Of a stretch of 64,000 nucleotides of DNA, positions 58,601-64,000 are shown piece by piece. Source of the DNA: Pogona vitticeps. Its lineage: Eukaryota; Chordata; Lepidosauria; Squamata; Agamidae. The stretch is taken from contig NC_135786.1 in assembly GCF_051106095.1 (NCBI RefSeq), positions 14,292,501 through 14,356,500 of the forward strand. Reading direction: 5' to 3'. Position 1 is the first letter of the stretch. Every line of letters starts with the position of its first letter. The translations under genes were made by a program, and so were the position numbers. Below the pieces are notes generated by a model that was not told where the DNA came from, did not search any database, and saw only the letters and a list, made by a program, of their open reading frames with translations.

Positions 58601-61600
58601 TGTTATATTTGAACAGCTCCATCTGCAATTGTTTTGCAAAATATCTTACTTTATTACATCTGGCACTATTAAGTAATGTCTATTACCTCTCCTTCCTCTG
58701 TAAAAATGGAATCTGCTTTTCGAGGGTCAAAGTGTTTAATGAGCAAACTTTTTAAGTGGTTTTCTACTGTTTCCTGGACTTGAATTGGCTCAACACCTGT
58801 AATAATAAGCGAGGTTATCAGGTATGGTATATGAATCCACGTGTATCAAAGAATAGTTTATTAACATTTCTTATTATTACCTCTTAGGGTAAGATGACAT
58901 ACCCTAAACTGCCTTGAATCCTTTAGGCAGCATATAAATATTTTAAATAAATAAATAATAACACACATTCATTACGAATTTTAACCACAACACAATCACT
59001 ATCTGAAAATATTCATTTCACGGTAATTTGATTTTGTATTACAGCTCTCATGCTTCTTAAAATGCTACCTATTTGGTTAACTTGTTTGTCAAAGAAGCAG
59101 CCAACTGTGAATTACAGGATGATTTCTCCCAAATGCCCCCCCCCCCCCAAAGTATCAAAAAAGGCAAGCAAAGTATTTTTAAGCAATTGATAAGGAATGA
59201 AGACTGCAAGGGGGAAAAAACCTTTAATAATGCTTTATAAGCAAAGAAAAAGACCAGTGCTACATTACAGGTTCTGCTGAAAAGCACGAAGCTCACACAA
59301 AAAAGTCTGATAAACCTACCTGTTTGAATGAGCCACTCGGCCAACAAATTTACTGTTTGAGCCACAGCAGTATAATTCTCTGATAAGAGCTGAATCACGT
59401 TCTCTGGAGAGCCACCTGCTTGGAAATACCTGAGAAAAGATGTATGTACTTTAATTTGAGCCAACACCTAAGCAATCACTGAGGATCAGATCTCATGAGA
59501 AACGGTCTTGCGCTTCAGCCTGGTATCACTTCTCCCACCCTGTTTTCTATCCATTATCCTACACTCACCTTTTTAAAGTATTAAATATGGAGGGTTCCAT
59601 GATGTAATCTCTGGTGGAAAATTTGTGTAAACATTCCTGCTGGACTTCAGCATCATCCTCTTCTCCATATTCATCATCTTGCTGTTTGAAAATGAATAAT
59701 GGCAACTGTTATTTCTTCCGCCACATTGGAACAGTCTGATAACCTATTAATTGACAAGGCTAACTTTTTCCCTGGCTGAGATTCAGAGGCCCGAAGGGAC
59801 AAATCATGGGGAAGCGAAATCTTTGGACCTACTGGTTTATTACAATATTAAACAACGTTATGGGAACAATACAACAGGACCAAACACGAATGGTCTTTCC
59901 AGATGAACACTACATTTCCGGCTATGTTCAGAATGTGGTGCCCCAGGAATATTTATGAAAATTTATTAAATGCAGCAGATCAGATTGGCTTCATATATCT
60001 CGGAAAAGCTCTGTTATAAACCACAATCAGTATATCCAATTGGACAAGACTACATAGGGAAAGGCCGGACTGGAGGAATCCCAAGCCGGAATTAAGATTG
60101 CTGGAAGAAATATCAACAACCTCAGGTATGCAGATGATACCACTCTGATGGCAGAAAGTGAGGAGGAATTAAAGAATCTCTTAATGAGGGTGAAAGGGGA
60201 GAGTGCAAAAAATGGTCTGAAGCTCAACATAAAAAAACAACAACCCAAGATCATGGCCACTGGTCCCATCACCTCCTGGGAAACTGAAGGGGACGATATG
60301 GAGGTAGTGACAGATTTTACTTTCTTGGGCTCCATGATCACTGCAGATGGTGACAGCAGCCACGAAATTAAGACACCTGCTTCTTGGGAGGAAAGCGATG
60401 ATAAACCTAGACAGCATCTTAAAAAGCAGAGACATCACTTTGCCAACAGAAGTCTGAATAAAGCTATGGTTTTTCCTGTAGTGATGTATGGAAGTGAGAG
60501 CTGGACCATAAAGAAGGCTGACTACTGAAGAACTGATGCATTTGAATTGTGGTGCTGGAGGAGGCTCTTGAGAGTCCCCTGGACTGCAAGGAGATCAGAC
60601 CTATCCATTCTAAAGGAAATCAACCCTGAGTGCTCATTGGAAGGACAGATCCTGAAGCTGAGGCTCCAATCCTTTGGCCATCTCATAAGAAGAGAAGAAT
60701 CCTTGGAAAAGACCTTGATGTTAGGAAAGTGTGGTGGCAAGAGGAGAAGGGGACGACAGAGGACGAGATGGCTGGACAGTATCATCGAAGCGACCAACAT
60801 GAATTTGATCCAACTTCAGGAGGCAGTGAAAGACAGGAGGGCCTGGCGTGCTCTGGTCCATGGGGTCACAAAGAGTTGGACACGACTAAATGACTAAACA
60901 ACAATAACAACATAGGGAAGGGCAAATGAACTATGGTTTTTACCCCCTCCAAACTCCCATTTGCAAAGCTGGTCATCTTATACCCATGTGTATGAAGAGA
61001 CGGAAACATTTGGCAACCTGTGTTAGGAAAAGATCTATCTTTCCCCCCTGATGCAAACTGCAACCATAGCTCAGGTCCTGATCTGGATCAGGGCTTCTAT
61101 TTGCATTGGGGGGGGGGGGAAATGTCCCGTTGGAGCAGGTAGCAGGAAGAGGAGAAGAAAAAAGAAGAGAAGAATACATGGGGCGTTTTGGGGATGGGGT
61201 CCCTTCCATTTTCAGCTACAGTCCCACCCGCTGCTGGTGCCACACATTTACACACGAAGGAGGCTGTGGAGGAGAAAGGCTCCCGATCCCAGGGAAAGAG
61301 GGCTTCCATCTCGTTAAGCGTGGCTTTACAATGAGTAAAGCACAGTTGAGCGCACGACGAAACTGGGCAACAACCTTTATTTATTAAATAAATTATTTAT
61401 TTATTTTTAAATAACTGTATTCAATCAAGTGCTCCAGTCATCTTTATCTGGAGGGCATTTACCAGACACCTAAGCATGCAGGGGCCACCTTACCTCCCTA
61501 CATCCCCCCGTTAAGCTTCTAGTAATTCCGGCAGGAGAGAAAGAGAGAGAGGGATTTTTTTTTTTTTTAAAAAGCAGCCCCTCAACCACCGCTCGCCCGC

Positions 61601-62146
61601 CCAGTTCTGCAAAAAAGGGTTCAGCGAACCGCGGGCAACTCGATTTCTCAAGTCTCTGTTATTGACCCCCCCCCCAAGTAAGGCGTTCCCCCTCCTAATT
61701 TTGATAACGGCGGGAGCTTTAAGAATAAAATAAAATAAAAATGCACAAGGCGAAATCCCCCTTGCACGACACGTTTTGAGGATTTATTTATTTGATTTAT
61801 ATCCCGCCCATCTGGTCTATACGACCACTCTAGACGGCTTCCTGTAAGTATAACATAAACATATAATAAAATAACAGAAAAAAAATGACATAAAACTTCA
61901 GATAACAGTTACAAACCAGAAAGAGGGGAAGGAGTGCAAAGGAGAAGAAGACGTGCAAAGATGCCCAAGGCGCACAAAAGACCTCCCCCCCCACTTTACA
62001 CCAACCCACCGCCCGCCCCAATTCCCTGACACCCCCACCCCCACCCTCCAGGAGGGCTCCCTTCCCGTCACGACCCTCACCGCCCCTCCGTCCGTGTCGT
62101 CCCCCCACTCCGCCGCGCTGGCGCCCAAGTACTCGGGCTCCTCCAT
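43692..62146 (-). CDS. NELFCD: negative elongation factor C/D (TH1-like)
   Basis: Subunit of the nuclear NELF complex, which with DSIF pauses RNA polymerase II near promoters. Fifteen exons with in-frame GT-AG borders, in transcript order: 62081-62146, 59569-59681, 59320-59429, 58687-58796, 58382-58489, 56136-56288, 55565-55695, 53508-53673, 52552-52686, 50900-51039, 49253-49367, 47640-47735, 45645-45785, 44324-44453, 43692-43726. The total is 1749 nt, 582 residues, close to human. The product is almost colinear with human [26 protein letters not shown] (exon 3), [20 protein letters not shown] (exon 5), [20 protein letters not shown] (exon 8), [20 protein letters not shown] (exon 11), and C-terminus [10 protein letters not shown]. 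The N-terminus is short and acidic ([17 protein letters not shown]). The ATG at 62146 lies in a CpG island and precedes a good donor. Exon 13's donor is GTCAGT. No break is seen. Confidence 0.97.
44587..44995. mobile_element. pogo/Tigger-type MITE in NELFCD intron 13
   Basis: CAGTGGTGCCCCGCAAGACG and TGCGAGGCACCACTG termini, TA on both sides. The interior has 'gcgatcgcaaaacgatg' type palindromes and GC-rich blocks. Confidence 0.85.
46340..46968. mobile_element. Tigger-like element with three internal hairpins
   Basis: The right end 'cgtaagtcgagggcccactg' followed by TA is a Tigger-type terminus; the matching left end was not found. Inside are three inverted repeats: a 19-bp arm pair (46347-46365 / 46390-46408), a perfect 22-bp pair (46447-46468 / 46486-46507) and a 13-bp pair (46536-46548 / 46565-46577). 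The block is also GC-rich. Open frames across it are not convincing genes. In NELFCD intron 12. Confidence 0.5.
46748..46778. repeat. (GT)n microsatellite
   Basis: GT repeat passing into GC alternation (gtgcgtgcgcgc), able to form Z-DNA in principle. Confidence 0.9.
47085..47160. repeat. Penelope-like fragment (hairpin family)
   Basis: 'gcaaaagctcacattaaaaa' and 'tctgaagaaaggacactcct', 'gtggaagctttcgtagctaa' are parts of the hairpin family at 13755, in rearranged or inverted arrangement. In NELFCD intron 12. Confidence 0.35.
47780..48121. mobile_element. MITE with TAGAGATGGGC termini
   Basis: Starts TAGAGATGGGCATGAACCAG and ends CGTGCCCATCTCTA. The arms are over 25 bp, with 'gaaccagttcgtcc' facing 'ggacgaaccagttcg'. 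No clear target duplication, no transposase. A possible partial relative begins at 16727. Confidence 0.75.
48391..48455 (-). repeat. BovB 3' tail fragment
   Basis: 'tttagtcgtgtccgactc' and 'gaccccatggaccagagc' are the complement of the BovB 3' end. About 65 bp only, in NELFCD intron 11. Confidence 0.8.
48643..48770 (-). repeat. SINE body fragment
   Basis: 'gagtcaattctgacttatg', 'tttagggttttccaagtaga' and 'agcggtttaccattcccttc' are the reversed body of the tRNA-SINE family. The tRNA head is not attached here. Confidence 0.6.
48990..49128 (-). repeat. CR1 tail and tRNA-SINE head composite
   Basis: 'agaatcattttagaaccgcg' looks like a reversed CR1 3' end. It runs into 'ggaatcaaactcccaatc' and 'cctaaaccactgagccatcc', a reversed tRNA-SINE head with B and A boxes. 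Confidence 0.5.
49945..50203. mobile_element. Tigger-like MITE, right end missing
   Basis: Left terminus CAGTCGTACCTCGGTTTATG next to TA. The facing inner arm 'gtaaaccgaggcattg' lies near 50141. The right terminus is not intact; the next element (50208) begins there. Confidence 0.6.
50208..50805 (+). mobile_element. Penelope-like composite with two hammerhead-like repeats
   Basis: Two direct repeats of about 120-130 bp (50306-50436 and 50688-50805) both hold 'atcagggatctcctacca' and the motif CTGAAGA, one A, hairpin GCTA...TAGC, GAAAT (50351-50380 and 50730-50759). Outside them, 50208-50285 is inverted at about 50570-50655 ('gactgggggtgaggggta' against its complement). This mix of direct and inverted repeats is like the pseudo-LTR layout of Penelope-like elements. 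No protein frame. NELFCD intron 10. Confidence 0.5.
51405..51572 (+). repeat. CR1 LINE 3' end
   Basis: 'ggaaccaattaccgtgggag', 'ggacaaccatgcatcagatc' and 'ggccccttccaactctatga' follow the standard CR1 3' sequence. Antisense to NELFCD, in intron 9. Confidence 0.8.
52013..52215 (+). repeat. CR1 LINE 3' end
   Basis: 'ttaggaagaacatcctcaaa', 'gaggtcagacggccatttgt', 'cagggatggtctagttgtgg' and 'cctttcaactctacaattc' are successive CR1 3' blocks. Diverged. NELFCD intron 9. Confidence 0.75.
54170..54464. mobile_element. hAT-type MITE with near-perfect 8-bp duplication
   Basis: Left end CAATGGTTCCCAAACGG, right end TGTTTGGGAACCCCTG. The flanks are CATTAAGT (54162-54169) and AATTAAGT (54465-54472), 7 of 8 identical. 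GC-rich interior. NELFCD intron 7. Confidence 0.75.
55279..55335. repeat. (TAA)n with retroelement tail
   Basis: About seven 'ataa/taa' units followed by 'acctttattggcatacaac', which looks like a reversed LINE or SINE end. Confidence 0.5.
55857..55925 (+). repeat. tRNA-SINE head fragment
   Basis: 'tagtgttgtggcatagtggt' is a tRNA-like A-box region of a squamate SINE. The remainder is replaced by a purine-rich stretch. Confidence 0.4.
56379..57098. mobile_element. MITE with 'GAAAATAAG' termini, split by another MITE
   Basis: The left part 56379-56534 and right part 56981-57098 align in order with the uninterrupted copy at 22107-22387 ('cctgccctccacc', 'gaataaatgtaga', 'gccctaatg', 'gaccctgtctt'). 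Between them sits a complete Tigger-type MITE. NELFCD intron 5. Confidence 0.82.
56535..56980. mobile_element. pogo/Tigger-type MITE nested in another MITE
   Basis: Termini CAGTGGTGCCTCGCATAGCG and AAGCGAGGCACCACTG with TA on both sides. The interior has strong GC-rich palindromes, such as 'tcgcgccctcgcctcg' facing 'cgagggcgcga' and repeated 'ggccattttggcc'. Younger than the element it split. Confidence 0.88.
57112..57590 (-). mobile_element. solo LTR of an LTR retroelement
   Basis: Read on the minus strand, CCAAT-type 'agccaatgag' (about 57500), TATATAA (about 57454) and AATAAA (57262-57267) occur in U3-R-U5 order over about 480 bp. They are flanked by CT-rich repeats. No internal gag-pol-like sequence is present, so it looks like a solo LTR. 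Class (ERV or Gypsy) and exact ends cannot be set by eye. Same orientation as NELFCD, in intron 5. Moderately old by appearance. Confidence 0.5.
60060..60905 (+). mobile_element. BovB (RTE) LINE, 3' part of ORF2 with YADD motif
   Basis: Frames encode the second half of the BovB reverse transcriptase: [20 protein letters not shown] (catalytic YADD at about 60129), [54 protein letters not shown], and the C-terminus [15 protein letters not shown]. It is 5'-truncated before RT motif A and has a few frame breaks and a stop around 60370-60530, so it is dead. The 3' tail ends in a CAA/TAACAA repeat. Antisense to NELFCD, in intron 1. Confidence 0.95.
61775..61890 (-). repeat. LINE 3' tail fragment
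   Basis: 'tatttatttgatttatatcc' then 'cgcccatctggtctatacga' is the reverse complement of the common L2/CR1-like 3' tail ending in AAATAAATA. About 190 bp from the NELFCD exon 1 donor. Confidence 0.55.
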
Positions 62147-62470
62147 GAGTTCCGCGCTCCGCCCTCGCCCTGCCCCGCCCCGCCGGGGAAGCTCCTCCCT
62201 TCCCGGCTCGCGGGCGGCGGCGGAGAGGCCACAGAGCTACTGCCTGATTCAAAAAATGTTAGAGGCGCCCCACCTCGCCTTTTCCCCTCAACAGCCTGCC
62301 TACGACCGTGCCTTTGGCCCAGGCCGTGGCCTGGCCATGAATTTCGAGGGGGCGAATTTATATCTGGAGGATCCCCACCACGTGCCGCCCTCCCGCTCCC
62401 CGGGTCCCCAGGAGAGAGATATTGGGGGGGCGGGCGGCCTTCGTGTTCGTAGGCATGAGTTCTTGAGGCA
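62000..62470 (-). promoter_or_regulatory. NELFCD: CpG-island promoter of NELFCD
   Basis: A CpG-dense block surrounds the start codon at 62146. It has tandem GC boxes (CCCCGCCCCGCC at about 62172) just upstream on the minus strand and an E-box CACGTG near 62380. No TATA box. Open frames on both strands in this block are compositional. Confidence 0.7.
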
Positions 62471-62759
62471 AAGCGCGTCTTGGCCCTGATTTGCCCAGCC
62501 TTCGGAGGTGCAAAATGGGAGCATAAAATATGGGAAGGTGAATCAACGGAATGTCTTGCCCCCCTCTCTCAGTGCAACTGTTTTTCAAGGGCTCTCCCCC
62601 AAAACCAGAGACAAGTCAGTGTACAAAATAGAACAAGGTCGGAACTGAATGCCTGCTATTTCCAAACTCCTTTGTGTGTTTTTTTTAATTCATTGCTTAT
62701 TTAGTAGACATGTTGAAACTTCTATATTAATTCTCCCCCCACTAAAAAGTGACTGTGCA

Positions 62760-62832
62760 TGACCGAGACCCGTAGAAGAAATGGTTGGACTCGAGGTCCT
62801 TGGGGGTCCTTTTAACTCAATTATTCTATGAA
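62760..62832 (+). repeat. CR1 LINE 3' end fragment
   Basis: 'ggttggactcgaggtccttg' then 'ccttttaactcaattattct' matches the last 60-70 bp of CR1. Confidence 0.65.
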
Positions 62833-63495
62833 ACGGAAAGGAGGGGCAGGAATTTCCAAGTACTGTACTAATAAAAAGGTGAGTTTTCCTTCCTCAAAAT
62901 AGGGAAAATAATAGAGATATATATCCATCAAAGTGTATGTGATTGGAGGACTGCATGTGAGTTTTAGTTTTTGGCTGGAAGGAGGAAAAAAAATCTGAAA
63001 GGGATTGATGAACATTTGCAATACTGGGCCGATGGCTCAGCAAATTAGTCTTTTGTAAGGCCAAAGGCTCTTCATTGCTCATTCAGTTACGTATTATGGG
63101 GCATGACACACGGACAGCTCCCAGCAACAAACGTCCTGGGAGGGGGGGGGAGTTTATTTCTGGACTACTGTGATTATTATAGCTAATCTTAAAGAGGACA
63201 GGAAAATCTCAGAGGTGTGGAGGATGCCTTATCGCCAGAATACTCAGAATATCCTGTGGCTTTGTCCCAGTAAACCCTGGCCTCACCACACCACTGGGAC
63301 CACTGGAAAAAGCCACAGTCGTGTCCAAACTTGGGTGTTGGTCACAACTCTTCATATGTGCAGTTTGTACAAAACAAAAAGTGAGAGGGAAAAAAGGGGA
63401 GAAAGAAAAAAAAGTCTTCAAAATGAAGATAAGCAGTTCTGCAGAACTCGAAAGCTTGCAGAATTTTTGGCAGTTCTTTTGATTGGTCCTACAAA
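62833..63495. other. intergenic DNA upstream of NELFCD
   Basis: No gene seen. The next mammalian neighbour on this side would be GNAS, of which nothing is visible. Confidence 0.45.
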
Positions 63496-63498
63496 ATA

Positions 63499-64000
63499 AA
63501 TGACAGATGTTACTTTCTTGGGCTCCATGATCATTACAGATGGTGACAGCAGACATGAAATTAAAAGACACCTTCTTCTTGGGAGTAAAGCGATAACAAA
63601 CCTAGACAGCATCTTAAAAAGCAGAGACATCACCTTGCCAACAAAAGTCTGAATAGTCAAAGCTATGTTTTTTCCAGTAGCGATATATGGAAGTGAGAGC
63701 TGGACCATAAAGAAAGCTGACTGCCGAAGAATTGATGCTTTTGAATTGTGGTGCTGGAAGAGACTTTTGAAAGTCCCCTGGACTGCAAAGAGAACAAACC
63801 CATCCATTCTAAAGGAAATCAAGCCTGAGTGTTCACTGGAAGGACAGATCCTGAAGCTGAAGTTCCAGTACTTTGGCCATCTCATGAGAAGACTCCCTGG
63901 AAAAGACCCTGATGTTCGGAAAGAGTGAAGGCAAGAGGAGAAGGGGAAGACAGAGGATGAGATGGTTGGATAGTGTCATCGAAGCAACCAACATGAATTT
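63499..64000 (+). mobile_element. BovB (RTE) LINE fragment, cut by window end
   Basis: Encodes [60 protein letters not shown] and [20 protein letters not shown], the same RT C-terminal region as 60280-60790. The left edge (63499) is 5'-truncated; the right end continues past the window. Frame breaks show it is inactive. Confidence 0.92.

Noticed and set aside
60148-60528. 126-codon frame as a possible host gene
   Set aside because: The sequence is BovB reverse transcriptase with YADD just upstream, so it is a LINE fragment.
1-64000. CRISPR arrays, operons, bacterial signals, tRNA or rRNA genes
   Set aside because: Vertebrate nuclear sequence. tRNA-like A and B boxes occur only as SINE heads with attached bodies; no spaced direct-repeat array was seen.

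Overview
The window looks like nuclear DNA of a squamate reptile. It holds three multi-exon, intron-rich host genes set among BovB (RTE) and CR1 LINEs, tRNA-derived SINEs with short bodies, hAT and pogo/Tigger-type MITEs, and Penelope-like repeats. That mixture is typical of lizards and snakes. The species call is an inference from repeat content; the gene calls rest on conserved, spliceable exons.

Layout. 1-8.9 kb is intergenic, with no gene I can support and scattered old repeats. 9.3-17.3 kb is a complete six-exon cathepsin Z gene (CTSZ copy 1, + strand) starting in a CpG island. 17.3-28.0 kb is a repeat-filled spacer. 28.2-39.9 kb is a second complete six-exon CTSZ gene (copy 2, + strand) with its own CpG island. 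Its intron 1 carries a 290-bp relic of a third CTSZ copy: the end of exon 6 plus 3'UTR, of copy-1 type. 43.7-62.1 kb is the full 15-exon NELFCD (TH1L) gene on the - strand, starting in a CpG island near 62.1 kb. 62.2-64 kb has no gene and runs into a BovB copy cut by the window edge. From memory of human chromosome 20q13, NELFCD and CTSZ are also convergent neighbours, so this is conserved synteny with a tandem CTSZ duplication.

Gene roles. CTSZ is a lysosomal/secreted papain-family carboxypeptidase. Both copies keep the catalytic Cys-His-Asn, the HIP insertion and the propeptide cysteine. Neither has the integrin-binding RGD known in the human propeptide. NELFCD is a subunit of the negative elongation factor that pauses RNA polymerase II. 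It is unrelated in function to CTSZ and is simply its neighbour.

Most striking extra structure. Three repeat families that differ in sequence share one architecture: CTGAAGA, one spacer base, a short hairpin, then GAAA. This resembles the hammerhead-ribozyme core known from Penelope-like elements. One 158-bp copy (25463-25620) has about 40-bp inverted arms and a perfect 13-bp target-site duplication.
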